Assembly: GCF_900105395.1 (NCBI RefSeq) | Contig: NZ_LT629775.1 | Coordinates: 744,001 to 808,000 of the forward strand | Direction of reading: 5' to 3' | Source: Streptomyces sp. TLI_053 | GTDB taxonomy: Bacteria; Actinomycetota; Actinomycetes; Streptomycetales; Streptomycetaceae | DNA length: 64,000 nucleotides | Shown: piece by piece, positions 32,702-39,985 of the stretch | How the letters are laid out: each line of letters opens with the position of its first letter | Numbering within the stretch: position 1 is the stretch's first letter | Notes under the pieces: generated by a model | What the model was told of the DNA's origin: nothing | The model's input: the letters and a program-made list of their open reading frames with translations, nothing else | Databases searched by the model: none | Position numbers and translations under genes: made by a program

Positions 32702-33976
32702 TCACTCGGCCTGTCGCCGGCGGCGGCGGCCGACAGCCAGCGTGGTCAGGCCCAGCAGCACCAGGAGGACGACGCCCACCACGGCGGGGACGATCGACCC
32801 GGAGTCGTGCGGCGCGTCGGCGGCCGGGGCCGCGTTCATCACCACCGGGCCGGCCGCGGCGGCGGGCGCCGGGGCCGTCGGAGTGTCGGTCGGCGCCACC
32901 GCGGGAGCGCTCTCGACGGTCTCGGGCGTCTCCGCCGGGGCCGGGGCGGGCGGTTCCGTGCTCGCGCCGTCCGGTGGCGGGGGCACCGTGCTCTCCGGTG
33001 CCGGCTCCGTCGGCACCGGGGCCGGGGCCCCGGCCTCCGGCGTCACCGGCCGGGGGCGTCCGGCGCCGCCGGAGGTCCCGTTCGGGGTCGTCGCCCCGGT
33101 GGACGGCTTCTTCGGAGTCGTGGCGCCGCCGCTCGTACCGCCCGAGCTCGCACCTCCCCCACTCGTGCCGGTGCCCGCGGCGCTTCCGCCGCCGCTCGCG
33201 CCGGCGCCGGCGGAGGATCCTCCCGATCCGGTGCTACCGCCGGAGGAGGCGGTTCCTCCGGCGGAACCGCTCCCGCCGGTGGCGGCGGCTCCGCCCGACG
33301 AGGCGGAACCGCCCGAGGAGGCGGCGCCGCCGGCCGTGCCACCGCTCGTGGAGCCGCCGTTGCCACCCGTCCCGGGGTCGGTCGGCGGCGGGGTCGGGTC
33401 CGGGGGCGTGCCCGTCCCACCGCCGGTCGAGGTGTTGTGCGCGCGCAGGGTGTCGGGCGCGACGGTCGGCCGGCCCTCGGTGCCCTCGATGTTGGTCCCG
33501 CCGAAGATCCACAGGTCGACGCTGCCGGGCTTGGGCTGGTAGCTCATCGCGCCCAACTGGCTGTACGACCAGTCGTTCTGGCCCGGATCCGCGTGCCAGT
33601 ACGACCAGTACGCGGTGGCCGGCGGGGTCAGGACGCACTTCTCCTGGTCCGGGGTGGGGAACTGCTTGCCGCCCTGGAAGCCGCTGTAGCCGATGCGGCA
33701 GATGAACGCCGGACCGTCGTGCCCGGTGCCGGTGGTCTTCCAGCCGCCCTGGTTCAGCAGCGTGTACCCGGTGGTGGGGGTGGTGCCGCAGGAACGCAGC
33801 AGCGGACCGCCCCACTTGCTGAAGTCCACCGCCAGCACCACACCGGAGGTGGTGGTGCACTGCTCGATCGGCAGCGGGGCCGCGACCGCCGGCGTCGTGG
33901 CCGCGCCGATTCCTCCGGCCGCGAGGGCGAGCGTCGCCGCGGCGGCTCCGACCAGTCGGCCGATCCGCCGGATCAC
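32702..33976 (-). CDS. Membrane-anchored surface protein, SCO2322-like head domain
   Basis: A 424-residue exported protein. Signal peptide about 1-33, a head domain about 34-185, a long Gly/Ser/Ala-rich then Pro/Ala/Glu-rich stalk about 186-390, a membrane helix (IVPAVVGVVLLVLLGLTTLAV) and a basic tail RRRRRQ. The head shares blocks with the next upstream protein: VAVDFSKWGGPLLRSC, TTGTGHDGPAFICRIG, TAYWSYWHADPG and PKPGSVDLWIFGG. It has no LAXTG motif, so it is probably held in the cell membrane. GTG start overlaps the upstream stop (GTGA). A relay between surface B12 binder and ECF transporter is the likely role (inference). Confidence 0.75.
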   Translation of the reverse strand: MIRRIGRLVGAAAATLALAAGGIGAATTPAVAAPLPIEQCTTTSGVVLAVDFSKWGGPLLRSCGTTPTTGYTLLNQGGWKTTGTGHDGPAFICRIGYSGFQGGKQFPTPDQEKCVLTPPATAYWSYWHADPGQNDWSYSQLGAMSYQPKPGSVDLWIFGGTNIEGTEGRPTVAPDTLRAHNTSTGGGTGTPPDPTPPPTDPGTGGNGGSTSGGTAGGAASSGGSASSGGAAATGGSGSAGGTASSGGSTGSGGSSAGAGASGGGSAAGTGTSGGGASSGGTSGGATTPKKPSTGATTPNGTSGGAGRPRPVTPEAGAPAPVPTEPAPESTVPPPPDGASTEPPAPAPAETPETVESAPAVAPTDTPTAPAPAAAAGPVVMNAAPAADAPHDSGSIVPAVVGVVLLVLLGLTTLAVGRRRRRQAE

Positions 33977-36900
33977 CGGTGACGCCCCGGGGTCGAGCCC
34001 GCGCGGCGGCGGGCGACGAGGACCGCACCGGCTCCGGCGGCGGTCAGCAGTGCCGCGACACTCGCCAGTCCGAGCGCCTCGCCTCCGGTGGTGGCCAGGC
34101 TCCCCGTGCCCGTGCGGGCCTGCACCGGTCCGGCCGGGACCGCGCCGCCGTTCCGCGGACCGTCGACAGCACCGGCGAGCGGTCCGTCGACGGGCTGAAC
34201 GACGCTTCCGCCGGCGGGCGGGGTGACCGACGTGCCGGGGGGCACGGGGGAACCGGTGGGCGACGGGGAGGAGGAGGCGGTACCGGTCGCCGTCGATGTC
34301 GCCGTCGATGTCGATGTCGCCGTGACGGTGGCCGTGGGGCTGGGGGTCCGGGTGACCGTGGCGGTGGGCGTCGGCGTACCGGTCGAGGTCGGCGTGGCCG
34401 TGGCCGTCGGGGTACCCGTCGCGGTGGGCGTCGGCGAACCGGTCGAGGTCGGCGTGGCCGTGGCCGTCGGGGTACCCGTCGCGGTGGGCGTCGGCGAACC
34501 GGTCGGCGTCCCCGTGGCCGTCGCGGTCGGGGTGGGCGTCGGCGTGCCGCCGAGCTCGCGGCGCAGGGTGCCGAAGGAGATCCCGGTCGCGCCGCCCACC
34601 GCCTGGGTGGAGGCCCGGACGTCCGAACCCTGCTGCCCCTCGGAGGCCACGTTGAAGCCGCCGTCGGCGTTCTGCTGTCCGGCGAGGGAGTCGAGCGCCT
34701 TCGCGATCCGGGGAGCGTAGGCGGACTGGCGGAGGGTCATGCCCTGGATCGCGAGGGCCGCCGAGTTGGTCGAGTTGCCGGACGCGCCGGGGAAGCCGCC
34801 GTCCGGCAGCTGCCGGCCGGCCAGCCAGGAGACGCCCCTGTCGACGGCTCGGGCGGCCTCGTCACCGGGGACGAGTGCGAGGGCCATCACGGCCATCGCG
34901 GTGCTGTCCACGTCGGAGTCGCCGGTGGCAGGGATGAGGCTCGGCCAGGAGCCGTCGGCGTGCTGGAGGCTCTTCAGGTAGGTGACGGCGGCGGCGGCGT
35001 TGGCCGCGTCGCCGGCCCGGTACTGGGCCATGATGCCGAGCGCCTGGGAGAACACCGAGGTGGCCCAGGTGTAGTTGCCGGGTCCGGCGCAGCCGGTGGC
35101 GTCGTCGGCCTTGGCGCAGACCGCCGCGGCCAGGGCCGCGATCAGGTCGTGGCCGCCGAAGGCCCGCGGGTCGCGGCCGACGACCTCGGCCAGGAGGGCC
35201 TCCTTGCCGATGGAGCCGCCGCCGGCGTACTCGGTGCCGATGCCGGTCCAGTCGTTGACGGTGCGCTCGCCGGTGTCCTTGCCCTGCTGGTCGAGGAAGT
35301 CGACGATCCGGCGCAGGGCCGCGTCGTCCGCTCCGGTGGCGGCGAGGGCGAAGGCGCCGTCGATGGTGAGGCCGAAGTCCGCGAAGTCCGGGAACGCCTC
35401 GTAGTAGTGGCCGCCGATCAGGTTCGCCGGGGCGGTCAGGTAGGCGCTGCCCCTGGCCAGGTCGGGGGTCCGGCCCGCGGGCGCGGTCGGGGTGGTGGTG
35501 GCGCCGTTCGGGTTGTGGCGGACGGTACTGGGGTCGGTGCCGGTCAGCGCCAGCACGGCCTGTTCGGTGGCGGCCGGGTCGGCGTCGGTCGTCGACTCGT
35601 CGGGGAGGAAGCCGCCGTCCTTGCCCTGCCGGCCGCCGAGCCATGCCTTCGCGGCGCTCTGCCCGGCGCCCTGCCCGATGGCGAGCAGGGCCTGGGCTGC
35701 GGCGGCGGTGCTCACGGTGTCACCGGGGGCCCCGGCGTACGGGGCGTAGGAACCGTCGGCCTGCTGGCCCGCCACGAGCCGGTCGGCGGCCTTCTTCGCG
35801 ACGGCCTCGCCCCCGCCCGTTCCGCGCAGGGCGAGGACGGCGAGGCCGGTGGCCACCGGGTCGGCTTCGCAGTTGTCCCCGGCGACGATCATCGAGCCGG
35901 CGATCCCGCCGTCGGCGCACTGGAGCACCGCGAACCGCGCGAGCACCGACGCGGTAGGCGTCACACCCGCGCGCCGCAGGGCGATGACGCCCCAGGCCTG
36001 GGTCCAGGGCGAGGCCGCGCCGTAGAAGTCCCCGGCGGCCGTGCACTTGCCGTTCTCGCCCTGGGCGGCGCACACGTGCTCGGTCAGCGCGGCGATCAGG
36101 TCGCGGCCGCCGAAGGCCCGGGGGTCGCCCTCGGTGCTCTCGGCGACCAGGGCCAGCAGAGCGGCGGCCCTGGAGTCGGGCTTCCCGGCGGGTCCGTCCG
36201 GGAAGAGGAACTCGTCGGTGTGCGCGGCGAGGTAGGCGACGACCTTGCGCAGGGCGGGGTCCTGGGTCCCGGCGGCGGCGAGGGCGATCGCGGTCTGGGC
36301 GGTCCGGGGGAAGTCCGCGCCCTCGAAGGCCCAGTTGCCCATGTACTCGCCGTTGACCAGCTGGGCGGCCAGCCAGGCGGCCGCCGCGGCGGGGTCGCCG
36401 GGCTTGGTGGAGGGGACGGTCGGGCTCGGGGAGGGGGACGCGGTGGCCGACGGCGAGGGCCCGGTGTTCTTGGCGCGGACGGAGTCCGGGGTGAAGGTGG
36501 GCGCCCCGCTGGTGCCGCCGATGTCGGTGCCGCCGAAGACCCAGGCCTCGACCTCGCCCGGCTTGGGCTTCTGGGTCAGGGCTCCGTAGCGGCTGTAGGT
36601 CCAGGTGTCCTGGCCGGCCTCCGCGATCCAGTAGGACCAGTACGCCGTCGCCTGCGGGGTGGTGGTGCAGGGTTCCTCGGCCACGGTCGGGTACTGGGTC
36701 CCGCTGTCGAAGGTCCCGTTGCCGATCCGGCAGATGAAGCCGGGGCCGTCGTGCTCGGTGCCGGTGGTGCCGAAGCCCGCGTTGTGCAGCAGGTTCATGC
36801 CGGTCGTGGGGTGGGCGTCGCAGCCACGGACCACGCCGCCGCCCCAGTGGCCGAAGTCGACGGCGACGATCGCGCCGGTGGTGGCCGTGCACTCCTCGAT

Positions 36901-37032
36901 CGGGTCGGCGGCGGCCCGGCCGGGATGTCCGATCAGCACGGTGCCGCCCGCGGCGACCGCGACGGCACTGGCCGCGACGAGGGACGCGAGCCCCCGGAAT
37001 CCGTGGCTCGTACGACTGCTGCTGGGCCTCAC
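33973..37032 (-). CDS. LAXTG-anchored surface protein with two alpha/alpha-toroid units, transcobalamin-like
   Basis: A 1019-residue exported protein, first gene of the B12 operon. Signal peptide about 1-42; head domain about 43-175 with four or more Cys; then two homologous toroid units (about 209-500 and 525-815) of the prenyltransferase/squalene-oxidase-repeat type. Each has the block DPRAFGG(R/H)DLIAAL followed by a Cys pair and QAWG/QALG. A Pro/Thr stalk (about 818-925) and a C-terminal SLATTGGEA, hydrophobic stretch and RRR form a class-E sortase (LAXTG) signal. GTG 37032 with GGGGAG upstream. Toroids of this fold bind cobalamin in animal transport proteins; the riboswitch upstream supports a corrinoid-capture role. 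Confidence 0.78.
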   Translation of the reverse strand: MRPSSSRTSHGFRGLASLVAASAVAVAAGGTVLIGHPGRAAADPIEECTATTGAIVAVDFGHWGGGVVRGCDAHPTTGMNLLHNAGFGTTGTEHDGPGFICRIGNGTFDSGTQYPTVAEEPCTTTPQATAYWSYWIAEAGQDTWTYSRYGALTQKPKPGEVEAWVFGGTDIGGTSGAPTFTPDSVRAKNTGPSPSATASPSPSPTVPSTKPGDPAAAAAWLAAQLVNGEYMGNWAFEGADFPRTAQTAIALAAAGTQDPALRKVVAYLAAHTDEFLFPDGPAGKPDSRAAALLALVAESTEGDPRAFGGRDLIAALTEHVCAAQGENGKCTAAGDFYGAASPWTQAWGVIALRRAGVTPTASVLARFAVLQCADGGIAGSMIVAGDNCEADPVATGLAVLALRGTGGGEAVAKKAADRLVAGQQADGSYAPYAGAPGDTVSTAAAAQALLAIGQGAGQSAAKAWLGGRQGKDGGFLPDESTTDADPAATEQAVLALTGTDPSTVRHNPNGATTTPTAPAGRTPDLARGSAYLTAPANLIGGHYYEAFPDFADFGLTIDGAFALAATGADDAALRRIVDFLDQQGKDTGERTVNDWTGIGTEYAGGGSIGKEALLAEVVGRDPRAFGGHDLIAALAAAVCAKADDATGCAGPGNYTWATSVFSQALGIMAQYRAGDAANAAAAVTYLKSLQHADGSWPSLIPATGDSDVDSTAMAVMALALVPGDEAARAVDRGVSWLAGRQLPDGGFPGASGNSTNSAALAIQGMTLRQSAYAPRIAKALDSLAGQQNADGGFNVASEGQQGSDVRASTQAVGGATGISFGTLRRELGGTPTPTPTATATGTPTGSPTPTATGTPTATATPTSTGSPTPTATGTPTATATPTSTGTPTPTATVTRTPSPTATVTATSTSTATSTATGTASSSPSPTGSPVPPGTSVTPPAGGSVVQPVDGPLAGAVDGPRNGGAVPAGPVQARTGTGSLATTGGEALGLASVAALLTAAGAGAVLVARRRAGSTPGRHR
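34381..34500 (-). repeat. Exact 60-bp tandem duplication in the Pro/Thr stalk
   Basis: Bases 34381-34440 and 34441-34500 are identical. They encode a 20-residue TPT/SPT/TAT stalk unit of the anchored surface protein. Related degenerate units flank the pair. Perfect identity at synonymous positions implies a recent duplication or ongoing homogenisation. Confidence 0.95.
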
Positions 37033-37144
37033 TGGCGACTCCCCGATCGGTCATCGGGTCGCACGACGCAGCCGACGGCCCCTCGCACGAGGAACCGCCC
37101 GGACCGCGTCGTAGTCCACGACGACGCAAGCACTCCTGAACAGG

Positions 37145-37262
37145 ACCTCGGCGCAGGCATTCCGGCTCATCCGCCGCTGGGGACGGATCTACGGTTGCGG
37201 GTCAGCGCCGGAATCGGACCGGCTTCCCCTGACTGCCGAGGAGAAAAAATCGGTTCATCAGA
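37145..37262 (-). ncRNA. Cobalamin riboswitch upstream of the ECF/surface-protein operon
   Basis: On the minus strand the conserved core GGGGAAGCCGGTCC-GATTCCGGCGCTG-ACCCGCAACCGT lies at 37229-37191. The downstream B12 box-like AGCCGGAATGCCTGC lies at 37167-37153. Order, spacing and sequence match the cobalamin riboswitch. About 110 nt remain before the GTG at 37032. B12 should repress expression of the transporter operon. Confidence 0.9.
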
Positions 37263-37329
37263 CCATGGGGGTAGGAGGAGCGTCAACGGTGCGTCATGTC
37301 GCTTTCCCCACCTCGTGGTCCCTCCGGCG

Positions 37330-37445
37330 GTGCGGTAGCGTCCCCGGTGGCCGAGCGGGGGAACCCGGTGCGAATCCGGGGCTGACGCGCAGCGGTGTGG
37401 AGCGGCGCGCGGCGTCGCTCCGAGCCCGGATGCCCGCCCGGCCGC
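37330..37445 (+). ncRNA. Cobalamin riboswitch upstream of the secreted transcobalamin-like gene
   Basis: The core CGGGGGAACCCGGTGCGAATCC (split over 37356-37377) continues as GGGGCTGACGCGCAGCGGT to 37396, and CGAGCCCGGATGCCCGCC (37420-37437) is the B12 box. One base departs from the usual CCCGC. The element is compact and lies 125 nt before the GTG at 37561, divergent from and 70 bp away from the minus-strand riboswitch. Confidence 0.85.
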
Positions 37446-37560
37446 GCAGCATCAGCGACAGCCAGCCCACGCGATCCGGGCGGCCGCCGCCCCACCGCCC
37501 CGCGCCGCACCGGCGCCCGGGCCGGGGCCGGATCGGCGCCCGCCACTCCGAGGAGTCCCC

Positions 37561-38988
37561 GTGCCCGTTCCCGCCCTCCCGCGCTCCGTCCCGTCCCGTG
37601 CCGCCTCCGCGGTAACCGTCGCGGTGGCGGCCGGTGCCCTGGTCCTGTCGGCCGTTCCGGCCCACGCGACCGCGACCCCGGCCCAGATAGCCACCTCCAA
37701 GAGCACCGGTGTGACCTACCTGAAGTCCCTCCAGGCCGCCGACGGCAGCTACGTGACCGGCGGCGGGCTCTCCAACGAGTGGGCCTTCAGCGCCCTCGCC
37801 GCCGCGGGCACGGCCGCCGCCGACGTGACCCCCGGCGGCGACCCCACCAAGAACGCCCGCCTCGTCTACCGCAACCAGCTCGCCGCCGCCGGCTGGCCCG
37901 GGGCCTCCCCCGTCGCGACCGACTACCAGCGCGGCACCCTCAACGCCTACGCCGCCGGCATCGACCCCGCCCGCGTCGGCCCCGGCCGCAACCTGATCGC
38001 CGACCTGGTCGCGTACTGGCAGACCGCCGAACCCGGCTACTACGGCCCGTCCGCCAACTTCAACGGCACGGTCTTCGGGCTGCTCGCCCTCGGCGGCGCC
38101 AAGACCCAGAGCGGGACGAAGCGCGTGCCGCAGGCCCTGCTGGACGCCTCCGTCACGGCCGTGCGCGCCAACCAGCACACCGACGGCGGCTGGAACTACA
38201 GCAAGGCCGCGGGCGATCCCACCGAACTCGGCAAGGGCAGCGACATCGACATGACCGGCGCGGCCATGGCCTCCCTGTGCGTCGGCGGCGTTCCCAACAC
38301 CGACGCCGCGGTCGTGGCCGCCAAGAACTTCCTCAAGGGCAAGCTGCTGTCCTCCGGCGCGTTCAACGCCATGTGGGGCGCCAACACCGACTCCAACGGC
38401 TGGGCCGTCTCCGGCCTCAACGCCTGCGGCATCAACCCCCAGGGCACCGACTTCACCAGCGGCACCGGCAAGACCCCGGTCGACTTCCTGATCGCCCAGC
38501 AGTTCAAGCCCGGCGGCGGCTTCAAGTACGTGTCCACCGACACCGTCCCCTCCGCCTACGCCTCCGTCGACGGGCTTCGCGCCGTCGCCGGCGCCGGCTT
38601 CACCGCCACCCCGCCCGCACCGGTCGCGGCCGGGGAACCGGCGTGGGCGGCCACCTCCGCCTTCACCGCCGGCACCGCCGCCCGCCTCGCCCTCGTCGTC
38701 GACAACGGCACCGCCACGCCGAAGGTCTGCGCCGTCACCCTCACCCCGACCGGCGGCACCGTCACCCTCGGCGACGTCCTCGACGCCGCCGCCACCGCCA
38801 CGCCGAGCGGCTGCGTCACCTCCGTCACGCCGTCCACCGGCGCGGGCACCATCACCGCGATCAACGGCACCGCCAACAGCGGTCCGTCCACCTGGAAGGT
38901 CGTCCTGGACGGCGGGACGGCCGCCGCCGCCACCCGCGCCACGACCGTCCACGTCGGCGACACCGTCTCGCTGCGCTACGGCAGCTGA
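37561..38988 (+). CDS. Secreted transcobalamin-like protein (alpha/alpha toroid plus DUF4430-like domain)
   Basis: A 475-residue exported protein. Signal peptide about 1-36. Residues 40-350 are alpha/alpha-toroid repeats (TYLKSLQAADGSYV, NQHTDGGWNYSKA, IAQQFKPGGGFKYV). Residues 375-474 match the DUF4430 pattern: TLGDVLDAA, ITAINGTANSGPSTWKVV, and VHVGDTVSLRYG at the C-terminus. This toroid-then-beta order is that of animal transcobalamin and intrinsic factor. GTG 37561 follows GAGGAG. It has no anchor, so it is probably released or wall-trapped. A cobalamin riboswitch in front supports a corrinoid-binding role. Function is inferred from architecture and regulation. Confidence 0.8.
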   Translation: MPVPALPRSVPSRAASAVTVAVAAGALVLSAVPAHATATPAQIATSKSTGVTYLKSLQAADGSYVTGGGLSNEWAFSALAAAGTAAADVTPGGDPTKNARLVYRNQLAAAGWPGASPVATDYQRGTLNAYAAGIDPARVGPGRNLIADLVAYWQTAEPGYYGPSANFNGTVFGLLALGGAKTQSGTKRVPQALLDASVTAVRANQHTDGGWNYSKAAGDPTELGKGSDIDMTGAAMASLCVGGVPNTDAAVVAAKNFLKGKLLSSGAFNAMWGANTDSNGWAVSGLNACGINPQGTDFTSGTGKTPVDFLIAQQFKPGGGFKYVSTDTVPSAYASVDGLRAVAGAGFTATPPAPVAAGEPAWAATSAFTAGTAARLALVVDNGTATPKVCAVTLTPTGGTVTLGDVLDAAATATPSGCVTSVTPSTGAGTITAINGTANSGPSTWKVVLDGGTAAAATRATTVHVGDTVSLRYGS

Positions 38989-39145
38989 TCCAGGACACGC
39001 CGCGGGTCGCGGGTCCCCGGGCGCGGTAGCAGGGGCCTGCGGCCCACCGCTCGTTCCGCCGGGGTGGCGGGAACGCGCGGCAGCGAGGAGCATCACCGTG
39101 CGGCGCCACGCACCGCCGGACATTCGAGCAGGGGGACGGTTCCAC

Positions 39146-39484
39146 ATGAGGACTTCCAGGTGGGCGGCGGCGTGCTACGTCGCCCTGGTCGCGGTGTCGG
39201 CCGCGTTGGGCGGGGCGACCGGGAACGGACGGTTCTACCTCGCGGCCGTCGTCCTGACGCTGCCCGTCGGGCTCGTCGCCCTGGTGGCGGTCTACGTCGT
39301 CCGGGGCCTGCTGACCGGTGTGGGCGGCCTGTTCACCGGAACGAGACTGCCCGACGGTTCCGACCCCGCCTGGCTGACGGACGCGGGCGTCGTGGCCAAC
39401 ACGCTGCTCTTCACGGCCGCGGCGGTCGCCACGGTGTTGGTGGCCCGCCGGTTCTCGGCCCGCCGCACGCACCGAACGGCCTGA
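39146..39484 (+). CDS. Small membrane protein of unknown function
   Basis: A 112-residue protein with three hydrophobic segments (WAAACYVALVAVSAALGG, YLAAVVLTLPVGLVALVAVYVV, VVANTLLFTAAAVATVLVA). ATG 39146 is preferred over a GTG 48 nt upstream because AGGGGGACG lies in front. It lies between the transcobalamin-like gene and the metE riboswitch. No family is recognised; a link to B12 is not shown. Confidence 0.65.
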   Translation: MRTSRWAAACYVALVAVSAALGGATGNGRFYLAAVVLTLPVGLVALVAVYVVRGLLTGVGGLFTGTRLPDGSDPAWLTDAGVVANTLLFTAAAVATVLVARRFSARRTHRTA

Positions 39485-39599
39485 CCGCCCGTCACCGCGG
39501 CCGGGGACGGTCCGCCCTTGTGACAGTGCCGGTCTCAACCAGTGGGCAGAATGGTGGAACGGGCTGCACCGCCGGGTGATCTGCGTCTACGCTGGCCCG

Positions 39600-39812
39600 T
39601 GCAGCTGGTTCGTCCTGCCCTCCAGGCAGGACGTCGTAAGAGGGAACCCGGTGAAGCCATTCGACTGGCCAGTCCGGGACTGCCCCGCAGCGGTGAGTGG
39701 GAACGACCGCCGTCATACGCACTGGGCCCGGGAGGGTCTGGGAAGCGACGGCCAGTAGGAATCCGCCCTCGAGGAGGGCGGACGTGCCCGCGAGTCCGAA
39801 GACCTGCCGCTG
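39600..39812 (+). ncRNA. Cobalamin riboswitch upstream of metE
   Basis: AGAGGGAACCCGGTGAAG (39640-39657) and GGGACTGCCCCGCAGCGGT (39676-39694) form the conserved core, a long peripheral arm follows, and the B12 box GCGAGTCCGAAGACCTGCC lies at 39790-39808. This is a full-length class-I type element. It would switch off the B12-independent methionine synthase when B12 is available. A TACGCT element at 39588 is a possible -10. Confidence 0.92.
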
Positions 39813-39985
39813 CCCGCGCGCGACCGATCGCGCACGGCTATCCGGTGACCTCGTGGGCGGGTCGGCGACCATACCCGGCAGATCGGGCCCGTTCGTCGAC
39901 GGCGCCGGCTGCCCGGTTCGTCATCCTTCGCGCCCTCGTTCCGTCATCGGGAACCAGAGGAATCAGACTCGCGAAGGAGAGTCCC

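Noticed and set aside
33979..37338. Very long plus-strand open frame (over 1100 codons) opposite the surface-protein gene
   Set aside because: It is antisense to a protein with a signal peptide, toroid repeats and a sorting signal, and its translation is low-complexity Gly/Arg/Val, a usual shadow in very GC-rich DNA.
37321..37445. Possible tRNA gene suggested by a GGTGCGAATCC T-arm-like sequence
   Set aside because: The same bases belong to the cobalamin riboswitch core; no acceptor stem or anticodon arm can be drawn.
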